The notes beneath the pieces were generated by a model, which saw only the letters and a program-made list of their open reading frames with translations, was not told the origin of the DNA and ran no database searches. 64,000 nt of DNA from Aspergillus flavus (lineage: Eukaryota; Ascomycota; Eurotiomycetes; Eurotiales; Aspergillaceae): NCBI RefSeq assembly GCF_009017415.1, contig NC_092409.1:3286001-3350000 (forward strand), written 5' to 3'. This document shows positions 47,101 to 58,670 of the stretch, one piece after another. A program made the translations under genes and the position numbers. The number at the start of each line of letters is the position of its first letter. The stretch's first letter is position 1.

Positions 47101-50100
47101 AGACACCAAAGAAGGATCCACCGAAGCGACCGCGTGGAGTACATTTCGAAGCGCCGCCTTCGCCTGAAAAACTCCCGCAGGATACCTCTTTGCCATGGAA
47201 AGTGAATGCACGTATCGGTGGTGTTGCGCTCAATATTGTTGGAGAATCTCATTACCTCAAACTGAGAACGACTGCGGTTAAGGTTGTTAGCAGATTTGAA
47301 GGCGTGGGAGTCCAAATCGACAAAGCGAAACTTAGTGGACCATTACCGCTTGATGATTCTAAAGACGCGCCTGCGAAAATTAATTTGAGCAACATCCGAA
47401 TTGAATATCTCTTCGCTCCAAAGGAGGTCGACTTAGACCGTCTGCTGTCGTTGATCACGCCGTCTAAGGACAAGTACGATGAAGACGATGACATTATGCT
47501 AGATACGCTTTTCCGACAGCGACGCCAAGGCTCTGTGCTTCGTACTACAATCGCTGGGGCGGATATCATGATTTCGCGCATCACTGACTTTGACTCGCTA
47601 CCACAGCTTGGGGATGAATTAAGCAGGCTGTCGAATGTTGCGAAATACTTGCCTGAGGACGACCGACCTGGTCTCTTGACTCTAAATCTGATCCGAGATT
47701 TTGAAGCCCGGGTAAACGTTGGGGGTAAAGTTGGCGATATAACAGCACGCCTCAAGAATGCCGAGGTGGCGTATATAAGCATCCCTTCTCTTGTAGCCGC
47801 TCAGGTTGGATCGGCGACGGTTCTCAGAAACGGCACCGAGGAACTTTTAGGGGAAGCGCTTCCGTTGAGCGCCGAGCAAAGATCAGGTCAAATCCCGCAC
47901 CCCATGCTCATGGCCCGTTTCATTGCCGATGAAATGGAACCCACCATCAAGGTCAAAATGCATAACCTACGCGCCGAGTACACAGTTCCAGCAGCGATTG
48001 CCTTTCTCGGTCTCAATGAAAGTTCGACGACCAGCGATTTTGCTGCCAATATGGCACAGTCTATAGGTAATCTGGCGGAGCTGCAGCCTTCAAAGGAATC
48101 TCAATCAGCAATAAAGCCGGGAAGCCCTAAAAGTCCTGTACGACCCACTATATTGGCATTAGCCCTGCGAGACTGCGTCATTGGTCTCAACCCTCGTGGC
48201 TCTGAGGCAAAAGGTCTTGTCGTGCTCACGAACGCAAATTTCTCGGGAGCCATGGACGATGGAGCGTCCTCTGAGGCTACGCTAGATCTTCGCAAAGCGT
48301 CAATCATGATTATTGACGATGTCCGAAATATGGGCAGCACAGACGATTCACATCGGAGGAACTCAACTGCTCCACCGACTAACCAGGTCCAATCCTTTAT
48401 TGACATGGGCTTTGTTACCGTTTCATCAATATCGTCAGCAACGGCCAGTGTGAAATTGCTACGCTCGGGCGAAGACGGGACACAGTCGCTAGATGTGGAA
48501 CTCAGGGATGACTTGCTGATTCTTGAAACATGTGCCGATTCAACACAAACTCTCATCAGCATAGTCAATGGGCTGCAGCCTCCTACACCTCCAAGCGTGA
48601 CCAAGAAGTATCGGACTGAGGTTCTCCCACTTCAAGACATGTTAGCATCTTTTTCGGGCGATGCGTTTGCTCTGAATTCAAGCTCGAGTCTGGAAGGGGT
48701 CTCTGAGACAGCCGGTGATTCCGCTGAAAATATCCAGGATAAGGAGGGCCATATTGAGGATGAGGTCGAGTACGTAAGTGACTTTTATCCAGCGAAGCCA
48801 ACATCTGGAGGCGGATCTCTGCACGAGGCTATGACGGCCTCAGGATCAAATGAGCTTCTTGATAGTTTTCACTCTCAGTACTATGTATCATCCAGTATTT
48901 CCGACCTCGAATTCCGTGATGATCATTTTGCAACACAGTCAGCTGTTGGAGGTACAGCACACAGATGGGATTCTACCGAAAACACTTATGGACTTTCAGA
49001 CGACACGAAGCTTCAGAAGAGTCCTCTGCGAATCAGGGTCCGTGATGCTCATGTCATCTGGAACCTATTCGATGGCTATGACTGGCAGCGGACAAGAGAT
49101 ACAATATCCAAGGCGGTCAAAGACGTGGAGAGAAAGGCTACGGACCGGCGAGCAAGGGCGAATCGGGCCTCCCCAAGCTTCGACGAAGACGAGGAGTCCG
49201 TCATTGGCGACTGTCTGTTTAACTCAATATATATAGGCATTCCTGCTAACAAAGATCCGCGAGAGCTTCGCAGCGATATCAACCGCAACATTGATGATCT
49301 TGTCAGTGAGACCGGCAGCTACGCAACTACAACCACAGTCACAGGGGCTACGGTACGACAAAGCCAGTCGCCTTCCTTCAGAAAGAAGCTGCGGCTATCC
49401 AGAAGCAAATATCATAAAATGACATTTGAGCTCAAAGGTATATGCGCGGATCTTGTCGTCTTCCCACCGGACTCCGGCGAGACGCAAAGCTCTCTGGATG
49501 TTCGAGTCAATGACCTGGAAATATTCGATCATGTGCCTACTTCGACCTGGAAGAAATTTGCGACCTACATGCATGAAGTGGGTGAGAAAGAAAGTGGAAC
49601 CAGTATGGTGCACTTAGAGATCTTGACCGTCAGGCCTGTGCCTGAGCTCGCTGCATCCGAGATTGTCTTAAAGGTACGGAAAAGAGGAACTTCCAACTGC
49701 CTCCCTATAATGTTTAACGATACCATAGGCCACCCTTCTGCCCCTAAGGCTTCATGTTGATCAAGATGCTCTCGACTTTTTGTGCCGTTTCTTCGAATTT
49801 CGAGATGACTCTGCGCCTGCCTCTAGCGCCCCGCAAGACATACCATTTTTACAGAGAGTTGAGATAAACGCAGTTCCCGTCAAGCTCGACTTCAAACCCA
49901 AGCGAGTCGATTATACCGGGCTTCGGTCTGGACGCACGACCGAGTTTATGAATTTCTTCGTTCTAGACGGGGCGGATATGGTCATGCGTCATGTCATCAT
50001 CTATGGAGTATCTGGGTTTGACAAGCTTGGGCAGACCTTGAATGACATATGGATGCCAGATATCAAGAGAAATCAACTACCAGGCGTCCTCGCTGGCCTT

Positions 50101-50738
50101 GCACCGATCAGGTCCCTAGTCAACGTGGGAGGAGGCGTGAAGGACCTCGTGGTCGTTCCTATGCGTGAGTATCGCAAGGACGGTCGCATCGTACGGAGCA
50201 TACAGAAGGGGGCACTCGCCTTCGCTAAGACTACATCTAACGAGCTTGTCAAGCTTGGTGCCAAACTCGCCATTGGTACTCAAACCGTCCTGCAGGGCGC
50301 AGAAGATCTGTTGACATCCCCCAATACGCAGTTGGCTGGCGCGGAAGAAGAACTAGGTGATGAGGAGGAGGCGAAGAAGATCTCTCTCTATGCGGACCAG
50401 CCAGTTGGTGTTGTTCAAGGCCTTCGGGGAGCATTCAGGGGATTAGAACGCGACTTGCTCCTGACTCGAGATGCCATCGTTGCTGTGCCTGGAGAAGTCG
50501 TTGAGAGCGGGAGCGCCAAAGCAGCTGCAAAGGCTGTATGGAAACGTGCACCAACGGTTATTCTCCGTCCTGCGATCGGGGTATCCAAGGCCGTGGGACA
50601 AACGCTTCTGGGGGCCGGAAACACTCTGGATCCCAGCAATAGGCGAAAAATGGAAGATGTAAGTTTTGCTGCCCCCCATTCCCCCAATTTCCTTTGACCT
50701 GGGTTGACTGTATCTCTCAGAAATATAAACGTCATTAG
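44119..50738 (+). CDS. atg2: Autophagy-related lipid transfer protein Atg2
   Basis: Exons 44119-44280, 44373-49673, 49729-50658 and 50721-50738 give 2136 residues. The last exon has only 18 bases and codes for KYKRH plus stop. Atg2 is a rod-shaped bridge that moves phospholipid from the ER to the growing autophagosome with Atg18 and Atg9. The N-terminus is a chorein domain ([20 protein letters not shown], then [19 protein letters not shown]). A long region around residues 250-650 is Ser/acidic and disordered. The conserved C-terminal block has [41 protein letters not shown] strands (here [17 protein letters not shown]), [13 protein letters not shown] and a helical ATG_C region. Length and order match other Eurotiales Atg2 proteins. 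Confidence 0.95.
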
Positions 50739-50743
50739 AGAAT

Positions 50744-50744
50744 T

Positions 50745-50775
<31 letters not shown>

Positions 50776-50795
50776 TTTTTTTTTTTTTTTTTTTT
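50744..50795 (+). repeat. Compound pyrimidine microsatellite (TC)n(TTTC)n(T)n
   Basis: It starts six bases after the atg2 stop codon and runs from TC dinucleotides into TTTC units and then an unbroken T run of more than 20. It probably lies in the atg2 3' UTR. Confidence 0.85.
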
Positions 50796-51469
50796 GCGTT
50801 TCGATTCCGATATTTCGGCTAACGGCCGATCCCTGGTTGGTTCGATTTTCTGGTTGCTGATACGCATGGTCCTTCTCTTCGATTCAATCATTCATTGCTA
50901 CATTGTCTAAATTGGAAGGGTTGCTCACGGTAACCGTACATAACTGAGCAGACGGATACACAGGCAGGTACCTGAGATCGAGTTAGCCGCCCGGCCATCG
51001 CGTATTGGCTCATGATGATGATATAACGATGCTATCCTGATTTCCATTGCTAGCCCTGATACACTTGTTTTTAAGATTATTATTCTTTGGTTTTATTCCT
51101 CACCCATCGAAATTGAGCATGACTGGTGTTTGGTTTGGCGTCATTTTGAGGGCTTCCCTATCCTGTCTTGATCTTCTGTCTTGGACCAGCCCAGTGATTT
51201 GGCATCTTACGGTTAATCTCGCGTCTGGTTGTTTTACGTGACTCAGCATAGGAAGATTGGTATAAAATGAGCATGAGTAGGATGTTAAGGTGTCGATGAT
51301 AGGCCTTACTCAATATTAAGTATACAACGTTATGGGTTACGACAGGGGCTGTCATTTGTGGCACATCCACCGTAGTTGGTCGCCTGACAGGATCTGGGAC
51401 ACCTCTGCAATGCTGATCAGGGCGGACAGGAATGTAGGACTACATGTGCAGGTGGACACGGCTACATCA

Positions 51470-51511
51470 TCTTTTCTTTTTTTTTTTTTTTCTTTTTTTT
51501 TTCTTTTTTCC
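51470..51511 (+). repeat. T-rich pyrimidine tract
   Basis: About 40 bases made almost only of T with a few C, on the plus strand. It is a simple-sequence tract with no further structure seen. Confidence 0.75.
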
Positions 51512-52013
51512 CCCTTCCAGTGTTACTCCAAGGTGATACGAAAGGGAGGCCATGCAACAAGGCTGAGTGGGAAGAGAATGGTCATTATTCGAACGAGAAA
51601 AAGAAAGGGACCGAGCATGGTGGGGATTAGAAAGAAAACAAAAGAAAGAACGAGACCACTGAAGGAAGCAGATGACCATCGCCACATAGTATAAGCCAGG
51701 ATAAGAATAGGACTTCGACTACACCCACTCGGAGGACTGCAAGTGATTGGAGAGTTCGAGACAATCTGCGAACGAATGGGAGAGGTTCCTGGGGAACAAG
51801 GCTGGCAGGAGGTCGTAAAGTGAAACGAAGATCTTCAGGAAACGAACCAGTGAGTGGGAGACGCAGAGTGATCCGGTTGCGGCTGTACAGTGAGATTGGA
51901 CCACGTTAGCGGATGCCCAACCAGAACGCTGGACAAGTTCCTCTCATACTTGGTGGGTCAAATTTTGCATGTTGGCAATGTGACGACGCTACTTACTTTT
52001 TTCGTTCACTTCT

Positions 52014-52114
52014 TCTTTTGCACTTTCGCCTCTTTTTTTTGTAATTCTGTAGTTCTTTTGCAAATTTCTTCCTTCTTTTCTTTTTTCTTTTCTTTTCCTT
52101 TCTTTTTTACTCTA
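52014..52114 (+). repeat. T/C-rich tract upstream of an unknown gene
   Basis: A stretch of about 100 bases dominated by TTTC and TTCT units, ending about 475 bp before the next start codon. Such tracts are common in fungal promoters, so this may be part of the promoter of the gene at 52589. Confidence 0.6.
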
Positions 52115-52588
52115 CCCGGCACTACAATTCCATTTGTTGAATATCAAATTGTGTATGTCGCAAGTACCTGGACAGTGTGGATTGTGGATATCCCCGAACT
52201 CCACCAGCGATCAATAAATAGACTTCCCCCGGACATTGGGTTCCTTGGGTCCCGATCCAGGCCTCCCAAACGATGCTGATATCATCATTGTCCAACATCA
52301 ACTGAGCTCTCCAGACTGAGGGCTATGCTACAGACAGTCTCCCAATGCATCAGTATAGAGACGGCACATACCGCCTGTTTCTTTCTCTTCTTTTATACAG
52401 GTCAACAAAGACAATCGACTATTGAATTTAGCCTATACATCTCAAAAGCTGCAGTGTGAGAGATCTAAACGGTGGACCTGACTCCATCCATCTTCACCGC
52501 ATCACCACTACTAGTGTCCTCATCACCATCATCATCATCTCCATTGCGAGATCGGGATTGCTCTCCCCAGTCAACATCCTTGAACACC

Positions 52589-53830
52589 ATGTGTATGCCA
52601 GGGAATCGCTCTCTGCATGAATACCGCCAGTATCTGTCAAGTTGCGACTCAGCGACCAGCGACAGTCCGGACATCAAAAAGCTACGGCGAAAGAACGCCG
52701 CATTGAACTTGAACCAGTCCCAGATGTCTCTGGACGACCACTACGAGTACCCTTTCTCGGTCTCGTCGGCGGCGTCAAGCCCGCCGCCATTATCCCCATC
52801 GCAATCACCCAGCGCTCTGAGCGAGCAGCCTGAGAGCCTGGATGGCTTCCTCCGTATGGGATATCACCGCCATATATCTCCAGTAGACCAGTGCTTACTT
52901 GCGGATTTAGCTCCGGGGACCCCCAGCTCTGTAGACGACCATATATGCCTCCAGCAAAACCCCCATAAGATCCTGGTAAGCCGCCATCTCATCCGTGCCC
53001 TAATGGACGGGCGGTACTTTGGCAGCCGATCTGACTTTCACACGCACATGCAGGACACGTTCCGGGATCGTCTCGAGAAATATCCCGACCCATATCCCAA
53101 ACCAATTCCACGCAATCCCCCAGCATCTATTCACAGTCACACAAAGCGGTACTCGGACTCAATGCTCCTCAACATAAAAAAGCCCACCACAACCATCATC
53201 CATCAAGGTACATCGTTCGAGATCCTCAATCCCCATGAATCACTCCACTTCGCTCGTATCGTCTCGTACATCGAAGACGTCGACAGCTTCTCCACAGGCC
53301 ACAACAGGGACTCCTACATCTCATTCACAGAAGACACCGTGATCATCGAATCGGACCCTTGGTCCTACGATCCCCCACCGCAACCTCACATCCACACCCA
53401 AAGCCACGCTGAAGAAGCCTTCGAAGACGAAAACCGAAAGTCCCAACTAGACATTGGCGACACCCAAGGCCTCCACCACCACCTCATGCCCTCCATCAAT
53501 GAACTCCTCGAAGAAACAACCCTCAACATGACCCGTTACCTCGCCTCCAAACCCAGAGAATGCGCCAGTCCAACCAATGAAAGCGATCTCGGCGAGCCCG
53601 GAGATCCCGTCTACGACGATAACCATCCCATGAACCCCCACGAGGGCCTCTGGCAATTCGATATCGGCATAAACCCAGCCACCAAACCCCCCTCAAACGA
53701 ACAGACCATGACTCCACGAACCGAGATCAAACTCCACCGCCGTCCAACCCGGAGATCAACCTCTAGTCGCAAGCGTAGAGGTCCCCTGCGGAAACTCTAC
53801 GGGTTGTTTCGCAGGAAGACAGGGAAGTAG
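52589..53830 (+). CDS. Uncharacterised protein with a basic C-terminus
   Basis: The first ATG in the frame is at 52589, giving 413 residues; the open frame extends upstream to 52472 but only from a GTG. An unseen 5' exon is possible, since CTCCCCAG at 52562-52570 could be an acceptor. I do not recognise the family. The N-terminal third is Ser/Pro-rich with SPSQSPS-type runs. The middle has a more ordered segment (HLIRALMDGRYFG, then FHTHMQDTFRDRLEKYPDPYP and SFEILNPHESLHFARIVSYIEDVDSF). The last 35 residues are very basic (RRPTRRSTSSRKRRGPLRKL), compatible with nuclear targeting or membrane binding. It converges on the next gene, another unknown. Confidence 0.7.
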   Translation: MCMPGNRSLHEYRQYLSSCDSATSDSPDIKKLRRKNAALNLNQSQMSLDDHYEYPFSVSSAASSPPPLSPSQSPSALSEQPESLDGFLRMGYHRHISPVDQCLLADLAPGTPSSVDDHICLQQNPHKILVSRHLIRALMDGRYFGSRSDFHTHMQDTFRDRLEKYPDPYPKPIPRNPPASIHSHTKRYSDSMLLNIKKPTTTIIHQGTSFEILNPHESLHFARIVSYIEDVDSFSTGHNRDSYISFTEDTVIIESDPWSYDPPPQPHIHTQSHAEEAFEDENRKSQLDIGDTQGLHHHLMPSINELLEETTLNMTRYLASKPRECASPTNESDLGEPGDPVYDDNHPMNPHEGLWQFDIGINPATKPPSNEQTMTPRTEIKLHRRPTRRSTSSRKRRGPLRKLYGLFRRKTGK

Positions 53831-54411
53831 GCCAAGTAGGTTTCTTATTTGCGGTTCATGAGACTCGTGCGGTTATGACTCCGTTGATGATGATGTTATA
53901 AGCGTTGCTGTGAGCGGTCTTTTAACCTTGAGCTTTTTGTGTTCTGTTGTTCTGGCTTGTGCTTCTGGGAAGCACGGCTTTTATTCTCTTTTCTTATTTT
54001 GTTCCTCTGGCGACTTTTGTTTCTTGCTGTTTCTTCCATTTCTGTACTTCGATACCAGTCATATCTTAGTTGTATATGTCTTTTAATCATGGGATAGAAT
54101 GTGGAAGACCGAAATAGCCTGAATGTTCATATTCGTCTATGCCTGTAAACCCGAATCGAATCAATTGTGCTGTGGGCCTTTTTTCACCGGACCCCTTACC
54201 TCCATGCCGCCGATAATAACCAAACCGAGAATCACACAATCAGGGTATCTACCTCAATATGTACAAGTAACGACATTGAAAAGAAAGAAAAAACAAAAAA
54301 ATGAAATATGAAATATGAAAAGAAAAGAAAAGATGAGTTGAAGAAAAGTTGAATATATCCATCCGAAAGAAAGATGCCAAACAGAAGATAAACCGAAAAC
54401 AAAAATAGATT
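53831..54411. other. Intergenic region between converging unknown genes
   Basis: The 3' flanks of both neighbours. Positions 54270-54345 are A/G-rich with repeated AAAGAAA and ATGAAATATGAAA units. No gene is seen. Confidence 0.5.
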
Positions 54412-55386
54412 TTAACATTCCTTCTCCACCATCGACGCCAAAGCAGCACTGACGAGACTCTTCCGTCTCAGTCCCTGCTCACTCTTCTTCCGCAGGTCCC
54501 GCGAAGATGAATGATAATTCTTCTCAATGCGAGTTGTCTGTACGGGGATGACGCTGCTCATTCTCCGTCCCTTGGAGTCGGACGAGGGCGGGTCCAAAAG
54601 GCTAGGGCCTAATTGGGGGCGGAACCGGCTCCGTTGGAGGGTAGCCGCTCTCCGGCGGGGGGACTTTTGCGGAGGGATAGAGCTGGGGTGGCAGGCATCT
54701 GGGTCGAAGGTGGTGGTCAGCTTCTCATCGTCAGAGATGAGGGCCCGGCGAATGGCTTCTAGTTCGGAGTGGTTGCATTGAAGACGGGAGATGTTCTGGC
54801 GCTGGGCGCGGATGTTCCAGCTATCCTGAGAGTGGGACAGAGGATCCATGTCCGCGGTTTGCGGGAAGAGATCACATGGAACGGATGTTGGACTCAGAAA
54901 GGGAGACTGGGGCTGAGGCGAGAGAGAACCAGATGTGAGTGATGGAGAGTCCAAGGAACCCTCGTCATCGTGGTCTGTGTCTGGAGGGGTCAAAAAATAT
55001 CCCGGGAATCGGTCCGACGTGTCGAGGGACTGGGGCGACGTTGGCGTGGCGGGTCTGCCGAACTGCGTCTCATTGTCTGATGTCTTGATGGTGTGTTCAT
55101 GCAGCTTTCTTGTCAAGGTACTGATTGAAAGACGCTTCTGATGGTCGTCATACGCAGACAAGGGAACGGAGGTGGGGGGCTGGGCGGAACGGAAGTAGGA
55201 GGACCGTGAGCGAGGCAACGATCTTGGAATCCGGTGTGTCGCGGTGGAACGAGGCGAAGGACACCGTGAGGAGAGAGGAGAGATCAGACTGCTGTCGCAG
55301 TCGACCATGAGATTGTCGTCCCCATCGAACGCCAGGCGGGGCGGCTTGGTGGACGAGGGAGATGAGAAAGAGAAGTCCTCGAACAT
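54412..55386 (-). CDS. Uncharacterised Ser/Pro-rich protein
   Basis: The first ATG is at 55386 (the open frame begins earlier at a TTG), giving 324 residues in one exon. No known domain is recognised. The chain is rich in Ser, Pro and Thr with many SP and TP pairs (ISPLSSRCPSPRSTA, RPATPTSPQS, SLSPQPQSPFLSPTS), which suggests control by proline-directed kinases. A central helix (NISRLQCNHSELEAIRRALI) is the most ordered part. The C-terminus is basic (RDLRKKSEQGLRRKSLVSAALASMVEKEC). It may be a cell-cycle or signalling substrate, but that is only inferred from composition. Confidence 0.7.
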   Translation of the reverse strand: MFEDFSFSSPSSTKPPRLAFDGDDNLMVDCDSSLISPLSSRCPSPRSTATHRIPRSLPRSRSSYFRSAQPPTSVPLSAYDDHQKRLSISTLTRKLHEHTIKTSDNETQFGRPATPTSPQSLDTSDRFPGYFLTPPDTDHDDEGSLDSPSLTSGSLSPQPQSPFLSPTSVPCDLFPQTADMDPLSHSQDSWNIRAQRQNISRLQCNHSELEAIRRALISDDEKLTTTFDPDACHPSSIPPQKSPRRRAATLQRSRFRPQLGPSLLDPPSSDSKGRRMSSVIPVQTTRIEKNYHSSSRDLRKKSEQGLRRKSLVSAALASMVEKEC

Positions 55387-56743
55387 TGTGAAGTACTGTA
55401 GTCCCAAGGTGACTCGAAAGCACTAGGAGAATATATATGAGATCCCAAGTGTTATTTCGAAGAATTAGACGCGGTGACTTGTAAGGACTATTGTCTCTCC
55501 CAGCATTCAATGTTGTAGCCTTGATTGGTGGCAGGCCACAGTGTGGTATATCAATGCCGCTCGGATGGGGACATAGGGTTGGGTGTGAAAGACACCAGAG
55601 CGCGTTCTAGGCAGATATAAGGCCACTAGATCCCGGTGGCCAATCTGCGAGATTTTCTTTTTTTTCTCTTTTTCTTATTTTAATTTTTTTAACGGCTCTC
55701 TCCTGAATAGGAACCACCGAACCACTGGGGGGCAAATCGAATGGAACAGTTCGTGGGGAACGTCCTTAACGTTCCGCGCGGAAAGGCCGTAGAACGACTT
55801 TCAATTGGCTGTGGAACCGCCGCCGGCGTAAGTTCAAGAGACGTTGACCGGAATCAAGGAAAGAATGGAATAAGTCAGTGGGAATGTCATGATGTGGAGT
55901 AAGTAGGAGGCGGCGTGTTAAAAAGAACACGCGAGAGTGGTATTTTCGCCCCCTATTCAAGTGATATTATTCTCGCTTTGGTAGAGCCAGCAGAACATCA
56001 GTGCGTCTCGTTCTCAGGGGGTTTCGATGTTCACTTAGTCCAAGTTATTGGTTTCTCCTTCACCAAATCGACTGCGGCCAGACTCGTCGCACGTGATCCC
56101 GGCCAATTAAAAGCCGTTTGCAGCGTTTGCAATTCCCCGTATTCAGCCCAGGAATTAAATTAATCTGCACTGTAAGTATAGTCATCGTCGCTAAGCATTA
56201 GTGCTCCTACAGCGCATCTCCTCCGGAACGGTCTTACTCGGTTACTACGGCGTTATCCGACTGTCCTAGGATGAAACACTAATTCCGTTTCTTATGCAAT
56301 CCGTCGTGGATTTCAGCCTCTGAGTTCGGTGATTTGCGTGATCATGAAAGAATTGTGATGAGTCGAAACCATGGGAGACGCGCATGTGTCAGATAAAGAT
56401 CGCGATAGACTACCTATCATTTATGAGACCGATATGTCCAGAGTCAAGACCACCCCTTCAACTGAGTTCAAGAGGAATGAATTCCAATGAATGAAATGGT
56501 ACTCCAACGACTCGGTTAGTGTCCCCGGGGTCGGAGTTGGGTGCCGACGCCGACTCCGTTAGTTAAGGTAGTCGTGATAGTAGTGGCGGGTCTCTTCATC
56601 TAAGTCATTACTCCAACAGTCTCCAACCCCGACACTATCTATACCCTAAACTTGTACATCCCCCCCCGCAGCTGGCACAAACTTCCTCTTCAATACTCCC
56701 TCAATCTACGTATTCGCATCCGTCATAACCGGACTGAACAACC
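55387..56743. other. Intergenic region, 1.36 kb
   Basis: The divergent upstream regions of the unknown gene (-) and the amidase gene (+). There is a T-rich tract at 55655-55690 and a CACGTG at about 56092. The open frames at 55766-55960 and 55915-56163 have no recognisable features. No gene is called. Confidence 0.5.
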
Positions 56744-57707
56744 ATGGCCGCTCTATTGAAACAGCCGTTGAAATTAGCCCTGGTGCAGCTCGCCTCCGGT
56801 ATGTTTCACTCACCCTATGGGATCGTCATTAAACGGCCCCTTATCAACACCGTACTAACTGCGAGCCCGGCGCGATGGAATAGGCGCGGACAAAGCCGTT
56901 AATTTGGCCCACGCTCGCACTAAGGTCCTGGAGGCAGCACAGGCAGGAGCCAAGCTCATCGTCCTTCCGGAATGCTTCAACTCGCCATACGGAACCCAAT
57001 ATTTTCCCAAATACGCCGAGACTCTTCTCCCTTCGCCCCCTACCGAAGATCAATCCCCTTCCTACCATGCCCTGTCAGCCATCGCTGCCGAAGCCAAGGC
57101 CTACCTCGTAGGAGGTAGCATCCCCGAACTAGAACCCACAACGAAGAAATACTATAACACCTCCCTCGTGTTCTCTCCCACTGGCTCGTTAATAGGGACC
57201 CACCGCAAGACCCATTTGTTCGACATCGATATTCCAGGAAAGATCACTTTCAAGGAGAGCGAGGTCCTGTCGCCCGGAAACCAGTTGACAATTGTTGATC
57301 TTCCCGACTATGGAAAGATCGGCCTTGCCATTTGCTACGATATCCGTTTCCCGGAGGCGGCCATGATTGCTGCGCGAAAGGGCGCTTTTGCACTCATCTA
57401 CCCGGGCGCGTTCAACATGACCACCGGTCCCATGCACTGGTCTCTGTTGGCACGCGCTCGTGCGGTGGATAACCAGCTGTATGTGGGGCTGTGTAGCCCA
57501 GCGCGCGATATGGAGGCCACTTACCACGCATGGGGTCACAGTTTGATAGCCAACCCAGCCGCGGAAGTCCTAGTAGAGGCGGAAGACAAAGAGACTATTG
57601 TCTATGCTGATCTGGACAATGACACCATTCAAAGCACAAGGAAGGGCATTCCTGTCTATACGCAGAGGCGGTTTGATCTGTACCCAGATGTGAGCGCTGA
57701 GAAATAG
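56744..57707 (+). CDS. Carbon-nitrogen hydrolase, Nit2-type omega-amidase
   Basis: Exons 56744-56798 and 56884-57707 give 292 residues. The nitrilase-superfamily catalytic triad is complete: Glu48 in LIVLPECFNSPYG, Lys127 in GTHRKTHLFDIDIPG and Cys169 in GLAICYDIRFPEAAM. The flanking sequences (KYYNTSLVFSPTG, TGPMHWSLLARARAVDNQLY and CSPARDMEATYHAWGHS) match the Nit2 branch (Nit3 in yeast), which removes the amide from alpha-ketoglutaramate and alpha-ketosuccinamate formed by glutamine and asparagine transaminases. A role on deaminated glutathione (the Nit1 branch) is less likely from the motif after the Cys. Length is typical. No targeting sequence is obvious. Confidence 0.93.
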
Positions 57708-58224
57708 GTCTGTCATTATGAATTATTCAGGAATAACGACGAATCGAGTCATGAAATCTAGTGTTTATAACGGTTAATCGAACCTAGTTATTGAATATAC
57801 CAAAAGTAATACTGATGGTATCAGGTTTGATAATACTCTAGTAACAGTCCGAGACTCTTTACTAAGAGGTCCTTTAATATCTTAGAAGGAGGTAAACTGT
57901 GTTCCCCCAACTTATCTCTGTACTTTCCCAGTTAGGATATTGCTTGTCTTATTATGGAATAATGCAAGGCGCTGGCACCAATGAGCAGATGATATCAAGT
58001 TGTGGTTACTAGTTGCTGCGCGGTGGCTAAACCGAGGCCTTGATTTGCACCAGGGACAAGATCAAAGGCTACCTGGTGGGTGATTGGAATGCTTGGTGTC
58101 GTAAGCCAATACATTGATGCATGAGCCATAACAACATCCATCCATCTATCGAATTAGGGCAATGTACGAGTAGAGAATGATCTACGCTATACCCATTTCG
58201 GACCAACGACTGTATAACTCTGGG

Positions 58225-58419
58225 TCACGTGGTACTTAATCCATGAAGTACTTCCTCAACTTGATCGTTGACCAGTGCAGAAGATATGTTCAAGAATGGC
58301 GAGTACATATTGTTCCCTGTCAATTCGTTATTTAGTATCTCAGCAAAAGAACAATGGCCATTTGAGTAGTGTGATGACCTGCCTGTTCCTCGATGTCATG
58401 ACTATGTTCTGTCACGTGA
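58225..58419. promoter_or_regulatory. Two TCACGTG sites upstream of rpl31
   Basis: GTCACGTGG at 58224-58232 and a palindromic TCACGTGA at 58412-58419. This is the Cbf1-type sequence, which is known to control ribosomal protein genes in Candida albicans. They lie 250-450 bp before the start codon. Use here is inferred. Confidence 0.5.
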
Positions 58420-58564
58420 TCTACCCGCAGCCAATGGGAGGGGCTCCGGGACGATAAGCGAGACACACTGAATTTCGACGAGGAAAAACGAGAGCCGTCC
58501 GAAAATCTTCAATCTCACGACAGCACTTCAGCCAACGACAGCCGACGCCTCGTCAAAACATCCA

Positions 58565-58668
58565 GTGAGTAGTCTTTGTGCAATCAGCCTATACTGTGAT
58601 CTTCATCGCTCTATTAAAAAATCAATCTCAATCGGTTTGAGACAACTAACCAACGGGTGAAAAATCAG
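58565..58668 (+). other. Probable 5' UTR intron of rpl31
   Basis: A GTGAGT donor at 58565, an AACTAACC branch sequence near 58645 and a TCAG acceptor ending at 58668, two bases before the ATG. The 104-bp size fits. Leader introns are common in ribosomal protein genes. Confidence 0.65.
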
Positions 58669-58670
58669 AA

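Larger units (their letters stand above)
50739..52588. other. Intergenic region with long pyrimidine tracts
   Basis: 1.85 kb. It contains three long T/C-rich tracts on the plus strand (50744-50795, about 51470-51511 and about 52014-52114). No RNA gene or supported open frame is present. The frame of the next gene runs back to 52472 without an ATG. Confidence 0.5.
57708..58670. promoter_or_regulatory. Upstream region and leader of rpl31
   Basis: Contains two CACGTG sites, a CCAAT at about 58431-58435, and a 5' UTR intron. No other gene is seen. Confidence 0.55.

Noticed and set aside
51750..51765. GTTCGAGAC resembling a tRNA B box
   Set aside because: No A box at proper spacing and no acceptor-stem pairing around it, so no tRNA is called. 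I found no tRNA elsewhere in the window.
55915..56163. Plus-strand open frame of 82 codons
   Set aside because: No recognisable domain, no intron or context support, and it overlaps another featureless frame on the opposite strand.
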